From the NCBI GenBank assembly GCA_017415105.1, contig JAFQJD010000013.1, positions 1 to 40,057 of the forward strand: a stretch of 40,057 nt of DNA, read 5' to 3'. Under the pieces are notes generated by a model, which saw only the letters and a list, made by a program, of their open reading frames with translations, had not been told where the DNA came from and made no database searches. Position numbers and translations under genes: made by a program. Below are positions 17,359 through 26,397 of this stretch, one piece after another; positions within the stretch are counted from its first letter, which is position 1; the number at the start of each line of letters is the position of its first letter. This DNA comes from Clostridia bacterium (GTDB taxonomy: Bacteria > Bacillota > Clostridia > UBA1381).

Positions 17359-18273
17359 ATGGGAATAGTATTTGAACAGGTTCTGATACTGTTTATATTT
17401 GTAACAATCGGATTTGTACTCGGCAGAACAAAGCTTGTAAACTCGGAACATTCGCAGATGCTTTCAAAGCTTTTGGTATATGTATTTTTGCCTTGTAACA
17501 ACATAAAAGCTTTTTCTTCAAATTGCACACCGAAGTATTTGAGTGAAAACTATGTACTTGTCATAATCGGTTTTATTGTACTTTTCATACTGATGCTTGT
17601 TATCCATTTCCTTGCAAAACCGCTCACAAAAAACAAGTATGACAGATATGTATATGAATATTCAATGATAATGCCGAACTACGGATTTATGGGTTATGCA
17701 TTGGCTGAAAGCTTTTTCGGTGAAGTGGGACTTTTAAACTTCATTATGTTTTCACTGGCATTTGCGGTATATATCTATACCATAGCCTTTACAAAGCTTA
17801 CAAAAAGCGGGTTTGCACCCAAAAAGCTTGTGACAAATCCTGCTCTTGTGTCTATTGCAATTGGCTTGGTTCTTGGCTTGACACAGTTACCGATACCGTC
17901 GGTTATTCAGTCGGTATTAAGCAAGGGAAGCGTCTGTATGGCACCGGTGAGTATGGTGCTTGCAGGACTTGTTATCTCGGAATTCAATCTTAAAGAAATA
18001 GTTAAGAGGTGGGAGATATATCCGGTTACGTTTGTCAGATTACTTGGTGTTCCCATTCTTGCAGGAATAATTCTTAAGCTTTTAGGTGCTAACGAAACGA
18101 TTTTACAGACGGTTGTGCTTTTTGCAGCACTTCCGTGTGGAATGAACACAATTGTGTTCCCGAAGCTTGTAAACGAGGATTGTCGTGCAGGAGCAGGTCT
18201 TGCACTTGTTTCGACGGTGCTTGCATGTGCAACAATTCCTGTGGTTATGTCGTACATATTTAATCTTGTATAA
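17359..18273 (+). CDS. AEC-family transporter
   Basis: The protein has 304 residues with about ten hydrophobic membrane segments in two halves. It is a member of the auxin-efflux-carrier family, which carries organic acids, amino acids or related metabolites in bacteria. Typical segments are VTIGFVLGRTKLVN at the start, IMPNYGFMGYALAESFFG and LPCGMNTIVFPK near the end. It follows trpB by 23 nt with a GAGAGG ribosome site and shares its T-box control, so transport of tryptophan, indole or a precursor is a reasonable inference. Confidence 0.85.
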   Translation: MGIVFEQVLILFIFVTIGFVLGRTKLVNSEHSQMLSKLLVYVFLPCNNIKAFSSNCTPKYLSENYVLVIIGFIVLFILMLVIHFLAKPLTKNKYDRYVYEYSMIMPNYGFMGYALAESFFGEVGLLNFIMFSLAFAVYIYTIAFTKLTKSGFAPKKLVTNPALVSIAIGLVLGLTQLPIPSVIQSVLSKGSVCMAPVSMVLAGLVISEFNLKEIVKRWEIYPVTFVRLLGVPILAGIILKLLGANETILQTVVLFAALPCGMNTIVFPKLVNEDCRAGAGLALVSTVLACATIPVVMSYIFNLV

Positions 18274-18296
18274 AAAGACGATTTAATCGTCTTTTT
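18272..18296 (+). terminator. terminator of the trpB operon
   Basis: An 11-bp stem (18272-18282 with 18286-18296) with a 3-nt loop and a T tract directly follows the transporter stop. Confidence 0.88.
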
Positions 18297-18300
18297 TTGC

Positions 18301-18329
18301 TTGACAAAAGGTTAGATTTATGATAGAAT
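18301..18329 (+). promoter_or_regulatory. promoter of dinB
   Basis: TTGACA (18301-18306), 17 nt, TAGAAT (18324-18329). Confidence 0.8.
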
Positions 18330-18334
18330 AATAT

Positions 18335-18348
18335 CAAACGTATGTTCG
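18335..18348. promoter_or_regulatory. LexA (DinR) box
   Basis: The reverse strand reads CGAACATACGTTTG, which fits every position of the B. subtilis SOS consensus CGAACRNRYGTTYG. It lies just after the -10 box of dinB, where bound LexA would block transcription. Confidence 0.88.
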
Positions 18349-18369
18349 ATATGAAAAGAGGCGGATTTT

Positions 18370-19587
18370 ATGGACAGGACAATACTGCACGTTGATGCGA
18401 ACAGTTTTTTTGCATCGGTTGAGTGTGCACTTGATCCGACAATTAAAGATAAGCCGGTTGCGGTTGTTGGTGATGCAGAATCACGACGTGGCATTATTCT
18501 TGCGGCAAACTATATAGCGAAAAAGCAATACGGAATAAAAACAGCAGAGCCGATATGGCAGGCGGAACGAAAATGTCCTGACCTTGTAAAAAAGCCGTCA
18601 AATATGCGTATGTACAGAGTGTATTCCCGTAAGATGCGTGAAATTCTTTTGTCGTACAGTGATTATGTAGAACCGTTCGGATGTGATGAGGCATGGGTTG
18701 AGTTGCGTGGCACTATGCGAGGGCATGGGTTTGAGATAGCCGAACAAATACGTGAGCGTGTAAAGAATGAACTTGGGATAACAGTTTCTATCGGTGTATC
18801 ATTCAATAAAGTATTTGCAAAACTTGGCTCGGACTTAAAAAAGCCCGATGCGGTATCTGAAATAACACGTGAGAATTACAAAGATATTGTATGGAAGCTA
18901 CCGGTTGAGAGCCTGCTTTTTGTCGGTGGAAAAACAAAGGATGTCTTGAACCGTCGTGCTGTATATACTGTGGGCGACCTTGCAAATTCTGATCCGAATC
19001 TTATTTCTGCGTGGCTGGGCAAGAACGGATATCAGCTTTATATGTATGCAAACGGCAGTGATACATCGCCTGTGGCACTGTATGAGGAGGAATCTGAAGA
19101 AAAATCAGTCAGTGCAAGTACAACCTGCTCACGTGATCTTGTGACACGTGATGATGTTATAACTGTATTTACAGAGCTTGCAGAGGAAATAGCCGAAAGA
19201 TTGAGATATAAAAATTATAAGGCATCTGAAATAATAATCCGTGTACGTGATACCAATCTCAAATGGACGTCACACGGCGGAAAAATTGATGTGCCCACCG
19301 ATATTGCACGTGAGATTGTTCAGCACGCAATGGAGTTTTTTGATGCAAAATACACAGGCTTTGCACCGATACACAGTATCGGGATAAGTGCCGGCGGGTT
19401 TGATGAGGGAAACACCTGTATGCAGATGGATATATGGGGCGAGAGCGAGAAACGTGAAAAGCTTGAAAAACTTGAAAGGGTTGGCGATGCACTTAAGGGC
19501 AAGTTTTCAAAGCAGGTTTTGTTCAATGCAAGAAATCTTTATGAGAGTGAGCTTACAACACGCCGACGACATAAAAAAATTGATTAA
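18370..19587 (+). CDS. dinB: DNA polymerase IV (Y-family, translesion)
   Basis: The protein has 405 residues. ILHVDANSFFASVE carries the first catalytic aspartate (Asp9), GCDEAW the second acidic pair (Asp106, Glu107), and SIGVSFNKVFAKLGSDLKKP is the Y-family signature. A thumb and little-finger domain follow. It copies damaged DNA with low fidelity. GCDEAW replaces the more usual SIDEAY, a mild divergence. A LexA box overlaps the start of transcription, so it should be SOS-induced. It is a single-gene unit between two T-box operons. Confidence 0.94.
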   Translation: MDRTILHVDANSFFASVECALDPTIKDKPVAVVGDAESRRGIILAANYIAKKQYGIKTAEPIWQAERKCPDLVKKPSNMRMYRVYSRKMREILLSYSDYVEPFGCDEAWVELRGTMRGHGFEIAEQIRERVKNELGITVSIGVSFNKVFAKLGSDLKKPDAVSEITRENYKDIVWKLPVESLLFVGGKTKDVLNRRAVYTVGDLANSDPNLISAWLGKNGYQLYMYANGSDTSPVALYEEESEEKSVSASTTCSRDLVTRDDVITVFTELAEEIAERLRYKNYKASEIIIRVRDTNLKWTSHGGKIDVPTDIAREIVQHAMEFFDAKYTGFAPIHSIGISAGGFDEGNTCMQMDIWGESEKREKLEKLERVGDALKGKFSKQVLFNARNLYESELTTRRRHKKID

Positions 19588-19594
19588 ATAGGTG

Positions 19595-19623
19595 TTGACA
19601 AACGCAATTTAATGTGGTAAAAT
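19595..19623 (+). promoter_or_regulatory. promoter of the pheST operon
   Basis: TTGACA (19595-19600), 17 nt, TAAAAT (19618-19623). Confidence 0.82.
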
Positions 19624-19639
19624 ATATCCAATTGAATAA

Positions 19640-19892
19640 AAGACTGTGAAAAGACAAAGTAGGTAATAATACACCAGAAGAGAGTAACGGTTATTGAGCT
19701 GTGAGCCGTTGCGGCAAGGTTATTACTGAAATTTCATCTTGGAGTCGCACAGGTTAAATCCAAAGAGGAGAGTAGCTTGTGACGGGTTACGCCGTTATAC
19801 GTCAAATGAGTGCCGGTTTATGCCGGAAAACGGGTGGTACCGCGGAGAATGTCAAGCTTCGTCCCAATAGGGACGGGGCTTTTATTATTTTC
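19640..19892 (+). promoter_or_regulatory. T-box leader, phenylalanine-specific
   Basis: The conserved T-box AACGGGTGGTACCGCGG is at 19829-19845. The terminator stem 19856-19865 with 19870-19879 is followed by a T-rich tail. The specifier TTC at 19733-19735 is followed by A, matching Phe and the downstream pheST. Low charged tRNA-Phe should raise synthetase expression. Confidence 0.93.
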
Positions 19893-19910
19893 AGAAAGGA
19901 AGTTTAGAAA

Positions 19911-20930
19911 ATGAAAGAACAGTTACAAGCAATCAAGGCTTCGGTTGAAGCGGCATTAAACGATGCATCAACTCTTGAGGCACTTGAAGAAATCCGTATT
20001 AAGTATATGGGAAAAAAGGGTGAGCTTACAGCAGTACTTAAGGGTATGGGTAAGCTTACGCCGGAGGAGCGTCCGATTATCGGTGCACTTGCAAACGAGA
20101 TAAGACAGAATCTCGAAAGCGAAATCGACAGCAAGAAAACAGCAATTGAGGCAAAACTTGAAGAGGAAAAGCTTAAGTCAGAGGTTATAGACGTTACCAT
20201 GCCCGGTAACCACAAGGGCACAGGTAAGTTGCATCCGATGACACAGGTTATGAACAGCCTTAAAGAAATATTTATGGGCATGGGCTTCTCTGTTGCAGAA
20301 GGACCTGAGGTTGAGTATGACTACTATAACTTTGAGGCATTAAATATCCCGAAAAACCATCCGGCACGTGATACACAGGACACATTCTATATTGAGGATA
20401 ACATAGTTTTGAGAACACAGACATCACCGATGCAGGTGCGTGTTATGGAAAAAACAAAACCGCCGATAAGAATTATTGCACCGGGCAGAGTTTACAGAAG
20501 TGATACGCAGGATGCGACACATTCACCTGTATTCCATCAGATAGAGGGACTTGTTGTTGATAAGAACATAACAATGGCAGACCTTAAGGGAACGCTTGAG
20601 CGATTTGTTAAAGAGCTTTACGGCGAAGAAACAAGAGTACGTTTCAGACCTCACCACTTCCCGTTCACAGAACCGTCAGCTGAAATGGACTACAGTTGCT
20701 TTAACTGTGGCGGTAAAGGCTGTAGTGTCTGCAAGGGCGAGGGCTGGATTGAGATTCTGGGCTGTGGTATGGTACACCCCAAAGTACTTGAAAACTGCGG
20801 TATTGACCCCGAGGAATACACAGGCTTTGCATTTGGTATCGGACTTGAAAGAATTGCAATGGGTAAGTTTAATATAAATGACTTAAGATTATTCTTTGAG
20901 AACGATATGAGATTTTTAGAGCAGTTCTAA
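19911..20930 (+). CDS. pheS: phenylalanyl-tRNA synthetase alpha subunit
   Basis: The protein has 339 residues. An N-terminal coiled-coil tRNA-binding arm (about 1-90) precedes the class II catalytic core. Core motifs include [35 protein letters not shown] and the motif 3 segment [12 protein letters not shown]. The four-cysteine insert [17 protein letters not shown] is usual in Firmicutes PheS. It forms the (alpha-beta)2 enzyme with PheT encoded 20 nt downstream. Controlled by the Phe T-box. Confidence 0.97.
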   Translation: MKEQLQAIKASVEAALNDASTLEALEEIRIKYMGKKGELTAVLKGMGKLTPEERPIIGALANEIRQNLESEIDSKKTAIEAKLEEEKLKSEVIDVTMPGNHKGTGKLHPMTQVMNSLKEIFMGMGFSVAEGPEVEYDYYNFEALNIPKNHPARDTQDTFYIEDNIVLRTQTSPMQVRVMEKTKPPIRIIAPGRVYRSDTQDATHSPVFHQIEGLVVDKNITMADLKGTLERFVKELYGEETRVRFRPHHFPFTEPSAEMDYSCFNCGGKGCSVCKGEGWIEILGCGMVHPKVLENCGIDPEEYTGFAFGIGLERIAMGKFNINDLRLFFENDMRFLEQF

Positions 20931-20950
20931 GATAGAGGAGGAAACGAAAA

Positions 20951-23335
20951 ATGGATTTACCTATGAGCTGGCTTGGTGACTATACCGATATAACAGGTGT
21001 AACACCGAAAGAGTATTCAGATAAAATGACAATGTCAGGTTCTAAGGTTGAAGGTGTAGAAAACCTTGGTGCTGAAATTGATAAAGTAGTAGTGGGAAAG
21101 GTTTTAGAATGTGAGGACCATCCCGATAGTGACCATCTGCACGTGTGTATGGTAGATGTTGGTGAGGATGAGCCGATACAGATTGTGTGCGGTGCACCAA
21201 ACGTTGCACAAGGTCAGAAAGTGCCTGTTGCACTCAACGGCTCGACACTTCCGGGCGGAATGAAAATTAAAAAGGGTAAGCTTCGTGGTGTTATGTCAAA
21301 CGGTATGATATGCTCACACGATGAGCTTGGAATAGAACCGTCACGTCTTGGCTATGAGCCGGAGTATGGAATACTTGTACTTGATGAGGATGCCCAAATC
21401 GGCAGTGATGTGAAGGATTTATTCGGACTTAACGAAAATGTAGTTGAGTTTGAAATCACATCAAACAGACCCGATTGTTTCTCAATAATAGGTCTTGCAC
21501 GTGAGACTGCGGCTACATTCAAGAAACCGTTTAATGTCCCCGAACCGAAAGTGACAGAGGTAGGCGGTGACATAAATGATATGCTTTCAGTCACAATAGA
21601 TGATCCTGACAAGTGTAAGCGTTACTGTGCAAGAGCAGTTAAGAACGTCAAAATCGGACCGTCGCCGAAATGGATGCGTGAGCGTCTTGAGGCGTGCGGT
21701 GTAAGAGCTATAAACAATATCGTTGACATAACAAACTATGTCCTTTTGGAATACGGTCAGCCTATGCACGCATTTGATATTCGTGACATAGCAGGAGCAA
21801 AGATAATAGTACGTCGTGCAAATGACGGTGAGGTTATAAAGACACTTGACGAAGAGGACAGAACTCTTACCAATGACGATTTGGTTATTGCCGATAATGA
21901 ACGTGCAATTGCTATTGCAGGTGTTATGGGCGGTTTCAATTCAGAAATCAAGGACGATACAACAACGGTTGTATTTGAGTCTGCAATGTTTGATGCAGCA
22001 TCAGTCCGCCTTACGGCACAGCGTGTAGGATTAAGAACAGAGGCATCATCACGTTATGAAAAGGGACTTGATTACACGAACACTGTTCCGGCAATTGAAC
22101 GTGCGTGTCAGCTTGTAGAGGAGCTTGGCTGCGGTGAAAATATCAGCGGTATGATTGATGTTATGGGTAATGTAGAGTCACCTGTTTCAATCAAATTCCG
22201 TCCTGAAAAGATAAATTCATTCCTTGGCACTGACGTATCAGAAAAGGAAATGCTTGAAATCTTTGAAAGACTTGGTATAAAAGCAGATACAGATAATATG
22301 ATGCTTTATCCGCCGTCATGGCGTCCGGACCTCTTGGCAGAAGCAGATATTGCTGAGGAGGTTGCACGTTTCTACGGCTATGATATAATCCCGACAACAC
22401 TTATGACCGGTGCTACAACCTGCGGTATAAAGACACCCGAGCAGAAGCTTGAGAGTGAGATAAGCACAATACTTACATCGCAGGGAATGTATGAGATTTA
22501 CACATACAACTTCCAGAGCCCGTCAGTGCTTGATAAGCTGAATGTTCCGGCAGATTCCCCGTTAAGAAACCAGGTTAAGATTTCGAATCCGCTTGGTGAG
22601 GATACATCAGTAATGCGTACAACAATGGCAGGAAGTATGCTTGATACTCTTTCACGAAACTACAACTACCGTACAAAGAGTGCGAAGCTCTTTGAGCTTG
22701 GCAGAGTGTATATCCCGAATGAAAAGGGACAGCTCCCCGATGAGCCAAGAACTCTTATGATGGGTATGTACGGCGGTGTTGATTTCTACGACATCAAGGG
22801 AGTATGCGAAGAAATGTTTAGTGAGCTTCATATAGAAAATGTCGAATATGAAAGACTTACAGATAATCCTGTTTATCATCCGGGCAGAAGTGCTGTTATA
22901 AAGGTGGGCGATAAAACACTTGGTGTTATCGGTGAGGTACATCCGGCAGTGTTGAGAAACTTTGAAATCGGCATAAAGGCATATATGGGTGAACTTGACT
23001 TTATGGCAATATTTAACGCTGCAAACCGTGACGTTAAATACACTCCGCTTACAAAGTTCCCGGCAGTAACACGTGACTTCTCAATAGTGGTTGATGCTAT
23101 GACACCGGTTGCCGATATTGAAAAGGTAATGAAAAAGGCAGGCGGAAAGCTCCTTACAAAGCTTGAGCTTAATGATGTATATACAGGATCACAGATACCT
23201 GAGGGTAAAAAGAGTGTAATGTACAAGGCAGAGTTTAAAGCACCAGACAGAAGTCTTACAGGCGAGGAAGCAGATAACCTCCACGCAAAGATTGTCAAGA
23301 ACCTCGGCAATGAGCTTGGTGCAGAGTTGAGATAA
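20951..23335 (+). CDS. pheT: phenylalanyl-tRNA synthetase beta subunit
   Basis: The protein has 794 residues, the usual bacterial length. An EMAP-like tRNA-binding domain (about 40-150) with HPDSDHLHVC is followed by the B3/4 editing domain, the B5 domain, a degenerate catalytic core and the C-terminal anticodon-binding FDX-ACB domain (FPAVTRDFSIVVD). It edits misacylated Tyr-tRNA-Phe and completes the synthetase. GAGGAGG precedes the ATG. Confidence 0.97.
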   Translation: MDLPMSWLGDYTDITGVTPKEYSDKMTMSGSKVEGVENLGAEIDKVVVGKVLECEDHPDSDHLHVCMVDVGEDEPIQIVCGAPNVAQGQKVPVALNGSTLPGGMKIKKGKLRGVMSNGMICSHDELGIEPSRLGYEPEYGILVLDEDAQIGSDVKDLFGLNENVVEFEITSNRPDCFSIIGLARETAATFKKPFNVPEPKVTEVGGDINDMLSVTIDDPDKCKRYCARAVKNVKIGPSPKWMRERLEACGVRAINNIVDITNYVLLEYGQPMHAFDIRDIAGAKIIVRRANDGEVIKTLDEEDRTLTNDDLVIADNERAIAIAGVMGGFNSEIKDDTTTVVFESAMFDAASVRLTAQRVGLRTEASSRYEKGLDYTNTVPAIERACQLVEELGCGENISGMIDVMGNVESPVSIKFRPEKINSFLGTDVSEKEMLEIFERLGIKADTDNMMLYPPSWRPDLLAEADIAEEVARFYGYDIIPTTLMTGATTCGIKTPEQKLESEISTILTSQGMYEIYTYNFQSPSVLDKLNVPADSPLRNQVKISNPLGEDTSVMRTTMAGSMLDTLSRNYNYRTKSAKLFELGRVYIPNEKGQLPDEPRTLMMGMYGGVDFYDIKGVCEEMFSELHIENVEYERLTDNPVYHPGRSAVIKVGDKTLGVIGEVHPAVLRNFEIGIKAYMGELDFMAIFNAANRDVKYTPLTKFPAVTRDFSIVVDAMTPVADIEKVMKKAGGKLLTKLELNDVYTGSQIPEGKKSVMYKAEFKAPDRSLTGEEADNLHAKIVKNLGNELGAELR

Positions 23336-23336
23336 A

Positions 23337-24065
23337 ATGGTACAGTATCAGGATTTTGCCTATATTTATGACCGTCTGATGCACGAAGACATCGACTATG
23401 ATAAATGGTGCGATTATATAGAAAATCTTTTCACACTCCACGGCGTATCACCTGATACGCTGTGCGAGCTTGCGTGCGGTACAGGGAATATGACCTGCCG
23501 TATGGAAAGGCGAGGGTATGAAATAACAGCATCTGATATAAGTTCGGATATGCTCTCTATTGCATCGGAGAAGCTTGAGGATACAGAGCTTGTGTGCTCT
23601 GATATGTCAAAGCTTGAATTATCGGGGAAATATGACGCATTTTTATGTATGATAGACGGGCTTAATTATGTTATAACGCCTAAAGCAGTTATAAACACGT
23701 TTAAAAACGTAAAAAAGCATCTTAATGACGACGGTGTGTTCGTGTTCGATGTAAGCTCGCTCTATAAGCTCAAAAATATACTCGGAAACGAAACATTTAT
23801 CCATTCTGATTATGATGTTTTCTATTCGTGGCAGAACAGATTTATCGAAAAATATAACTTTTCAGATATGCTTTTGAACTTTTTCGTCCGCAACGGTGAT
23901 ATGTATGAAAGGTTTGAAGAACGTCATCTTCAGCGTGGCTGGGGCGAGGATGAACTCACAAAAATGCTTAAAATTGCAGGGTTTACGGAAATATCTGTAT
24001 ATAATGAGCTGACCTTTGATAAACCGTCACCTGAGTGTGAACGTATTGTGTTTGTATGTAAGTAA
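23337..24065 (+). CDS. class I SAM-dependent methyltransferase (YqeM-like)
   Basis: The protein has 242 residues. The SAM-binding motif LCELACGTGN spans about residues 42-51, followed by an acidic residue in SDISSDML and by SDMSKLEL. It resembles the YqeM group of putative methyltransferases; the substrate is not known. It starts one base after the pheT stop and is probably co-transcribed and translationally coupled with it, although no functional link to tRNA charging is shown. Confidence 0.8.
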   Translation: MVQYQDFAYIYDRLMHEDIDYDKWCDYIENLFTLHGVSPDTLCELACGTGNMTCRMERRGYEITASDISSDMLSIASEKLEDTELVCSDMSKLELSGKYDAFLCMIDGLNYVITPKAVINTFKNVKKHLNDDGVFVFDVSSLYKLKNILGNETFIHSDYDVFYSWQNRFIEKYNFSDMLLNFFVRNGDMYERFEERHLQRGWGEDELTKMLKIAGFTEISVYNELTFDKPSPECERIVFVCK

Positions 24066-24116
24066 TGAAAATTTCCATAAAATGATTAATTATTTGTGAA
24101 CATTGTTTGTAATTAC

Positions 24117-24145
24117 TTGACATAAAGTCTAATTTATAGTATAAT
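24117..24145 (+). promoter_or_regulatory. consensus promoter of the small gene at 24211
   Basis: Perfect TTGACA (24117-24122) and TATAAT (24140-24145) boxes are spaced by 17 nt. Confidence 0.85.
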
Positions 24146-24210
24146 TGAATAAACTATAAATCAGGAAGAAATTATGCAAGTAACAAAAAATCATGAATGG
24201 AGGTTATTTT

Positions 24211-24384
24211 ATGGACAGACTTACAAGAAGAACGGACAGCGGTAAGGTTTTATTGAACAGACACTCATTTCCGGAATATGCGGAAGAAACACTCCAGAGA
24301 GAGATTTCGGCGTTTCCGCCGTTTATGCAGGTGATAGAACGCTTATGTGAGTATGAGGATGTACATCATTCAGAGCTCGATTAG
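24211..24384 (+). CDS. small protein of unknown function (57 aa)
   Basis: The start at 24211 follows TGGAGG at 8 nt. The 57-residue product begins MDRLTRRTDSGKVL and ends in IERLCEYEDVHHSELD. The layout faintly recalls small phage or mobile-element proteins that begin MxRLTxR and end in a LxxYEDTGLxPEE segment, but the similarity is too weak for a family call. No membrane or signal segment is visible. It has its own consensus promoter and a strong terminator, so it is a real, separately transcribed and possibly abundant unit. Confidence 0.7.
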   Translation: MDRLTRRTDSGKVLLNRHSFPEYAEETLQREISAFPPFMQVIERLCEYEDVHHSELD

Positions 24385-24392
24385 AGAAATTT

Positions 24393-24424
24393 ATATTGCA
24401 GGCAACAGCCTGCAATATTTTTTT
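24393..24424 (+). terminator. terminator of the small gene
   Basis: An 11-bp perfect stem (24393-24403 with 24408-24418) with a 4-nt loop runs into a long T tract. Confidence 0.92.
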
Positions 24425-24434
24425 GGCTGTACTA

Positions 24435-24463
24435 TTGACATAGGACTATATTTGTGCTAAACT
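24435..24463 (+). promoter_or_regulatory. promoter of the rib operon
   Basis: TTGACA (24435-24440), 17 nt, TAAACT (24458-24463), 20 nt before the riboswitch. Confidence 0.75.
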
Positions 24464-24483
24464 TATTATATAATTAAATAATT

Positions 24484-24623
24484 CTTCGGGGTAGTGTGAA
24501 AATCACAACCGACGGTGATTGAACAATTGTTCATAAGTCCGTGAGCCTTTTGGGGTTGATTTGGTGCAAATCCAAAACCGACGGTAAGCATAGAAAATAT
24601 GCAAAGTCCGGATGGGAGAAGAA
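24484..24623 (+). promoter_or_regulatory. FMN riboswitch (RFN element)
   Basis: The hallmark segments are all present: CTTCGGGG at the start, two ACCGACGGT copies, AAGTCCGTGAGCC, GATTTGGTGCAAATCCAAAA and AGTCCGGATGGGAGAAG at the end. Bound FMN should turn off the riboflavin operon that follows. Confidence 0.97.
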
Positions 24624-24641
24624 ACAGGTTTTTGTTTTCGT

Positions 24642-24671
24642 ATGCACCCCGAGTATGAGGTGTATTTTTTT
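24642..24671 (+). terminator. riboswitch expression hairpin (terminator that also covers the ribosome site)
   Basis: A 7-bp stem pairs 24642-24648 with 24659-24665, followed by seven T ending next to the ribD ATG. The 3' arm overlaps the GAGGTG ribosome site of ribD, so the same hairpin could block both transcription and translation. Confidence 0.65.
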
Positions 24672-25751
24672 ATGGATATAAAATATATGCAAAAAGCTAT
24701 AGAGCTTGCAAAGCTTGGCGAAGGCTTTACAAACCCAAATCCGCTTGTGGGTGCAGTTATTGTAAAAGACGGACGTATTATTGGTGAGGGCTATCACGAG
24801 CGTTATGGCGGATTTCACGCAGAGCGTAATGCAATAAAGAACGCAACTGAACCGACAGACGGTGCAGATATGTATGTCACACTTGAGCCGTGCTCACACC
24901 ACGGCAAACAACCGCCGTGCTGTGAGGCTGTAGTTGAAGCAGGTATAAAGAATGTATATATCGGCTCTCAAGACCCGAATCCGTTGGTATCGGGGAAAGG
25001 TATTGGGTATCTTAAATCGCACGGTGTCAGTGTTATAACTGATGTTTTAAAAGACGAATGTGATGCAATAAACAAAATATTCTTTCACTATATAACAACA
25101 AAAAGACCGTATGTTATAATGAAAACAGCAATGTCAATTGACGGAAAATGTGCATCATATACAGGCGACTCAAAATGGATTTCAAACGAACTTTCAAGAG
25201 AGGACACCCACAGAACACGCAAACGTGTAGCAGGCATAATGGTTGGTATAAACACCGTTATGGCAGATAATCCCATGCTGAACTGCCGTCTTGATAATCC
25301 TAAAAATCCGGTACGCATAATATGTGACAGCAAGCTACGGATACCACTTGATTGTAAGATAGTAAAAACAGCAAATGATATACCGACATATATTGCAACG
25401 GTTTCAACTGATACACAAAAAATCCAAAAACTCGAAACCCTTGGTGTAAAAATAATCAGAACATCGGGCAAACGAGTGAAGCTCAATGAGCTTATGTGTG
25501 AGCTTGGAGGACTTGGTATTGACAGTGTACTTGTCGAGGGTGGTGCAGAGCTTCACGCATCATTTTTGGAAGCCGGACTTGTGAATAAGCTTGAGATTTA
25601 CATTGCACCTAAAATAATCGGCGGAAAAGATGCAAAAACGGTTGTTGGCGGCAATGGCGTTGAGCTTGTAAGTGATGCATATATGTTTAAAAATCCGAAG
25701 ATAACAATGTTCGGTGATGATATAAAGATAGAATACGAAAAAGGGGAATGA
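24672..25751 (+). CDS. ribD: bifunctional riboflavin deaminase/reductase
   Basis: The protein has 359 residues. The N-terminal deaminase has the zinc site HAE (49-51) and PCSHHGKQPPC (73-83). The C-terminal half is the 5-amino-6-ribosylamino-uracil reductase, with MKTAMSIDGKCA and DSVLVEGGAELHASFL. It performs the second and third steps of riboflavin synthesis. I start at 24672 because family members begin with a short run before the deaminase helix; the open frame 20 codons upstream lies within the riboswitch and terminator. Confidence 0.96.
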   Translation: MDIKYMQKAIELAKLGEGFTNPNPLVGAVIVKDGRIIGEGYHERYGGFHAERNAIKNATEPTDGADMYVTLEPCSHHGKQPPCCEAVVEAGIKNVYIGSQDPNPLVSGKGIGYLKSHGVSVITDVLKDECDAINKIFFHYITTKRPYVIMKTAMSIDGKCASYTGDSKWISNELSREDTHRTRKRVAGIMVGINTVMADNPMLNCRLDNPKNPVRIICDSKLRIPLDCKIVKTANDIPTYIATVSTDTQKIQKLETLGVKIIRTSGKRVKLNELMCELGGLGIDSVLVEGGAELHASFLEAGLVNKLEIYIAPKIIGGKDAKTVVGGNGVELVSDAYMFKNPKITMFGDDIKIEYEKGE

Positions 25752-25752
25752 A

Positions 25753-26385
25753 ATGTTTACCGGTATCATAGAAGAGAAGGGCAGAATTGAACATATAATC
25801 CATGGGGCAAAGTCCTGTTCTCTTGAAATAGAAGCTAAAAAGATTTTTGACGATTTAAAGCTTGGCGACAGTGTTGCCGTAAACGGTGTGTGTCTTACCG
25901 TTACAAGTATAAAACCACCGTATTTTACGGCAGATGTAATGCCTGAAACCTTGCGACGCACGGGGCTTGGTACTATTGCAAAGAACGGTGAGGTAAACCT
26001 TGAAAGGGCAATGCAGCTTGGGGGGCGGTTTGGCGGACATATCGTAACAGGGCATATAGACGGAACAGGAACTGTGATAAACAAGGTTACAGAGGATAAT
26101 GCCGTTCTTGTCACAATATCGGCAGACCAAAACATTATGCAGTATATTGTAGAAAAAGGCTCAATAACTCTTGACGGAATAAGTCTTACCGTTGCAAGTG
26201 TCGCAACTGACAGATTTACTGTGTCTATTATTCCGCATACTGCAAAGGAAACAACAATCATTAACGGAAAAGTCGGCGATATGATAAATATTGAATGTGA
26301 TATAATCGGGAAATATGTAAAGCAGTTTAATTCAAAACAAGGTTCAGGTATCACAATGGACTTTTTAAGAGAAAACGGATTTTAA
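25753..26385 (+). CDS. ribE: riboflavin synthase, alpha subunit
   Basis: The protein has 210 residues with the duplicated lumazine-binding barrel: MFTGIIEEKG at the start and GGHIVTGHIDGTG opening the second domain near residue 96. It makes riboflavin from two 6,7-dimethyl-8-ribityllumazine molecules. It follows ribD by one base. Confidence 0.96.
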   Translation: MFTGIIEEKGRIEHIIHGAKSCSLEIEAKKIFDDLKLGDSVAVNGVCLTVTSIKPPYFTADVMPETLRRTGLGTIAKNGEVNLERAMQLGGRFGGHIVTGHIDGTGTVINKVTEDNAVLVTISADQNIMQYIVEKGSITLDGISLTVASVATDRFTVSIIPHTAKETTIINGKVGDMINIECDIIGKYVKQFNSKQGSGITMDFLRENGF

Positions 26386-26397
26386 GGAGGCAACAAC

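Noticed and set aside
22652-23310. Minus-strand frames inside pheT
   Set aside because: They lie wholly within a well-conserved synthetase gene and have no ribosome sites.
24174-24245. A 23-codon ORF with an AGGAAG site overlapping the start of the 57-residue gene
   Set aside because: It overlaps the better-supported gene in another frame and has no recognisable product; a regulatory upstream ORF remains possible but unsupported.
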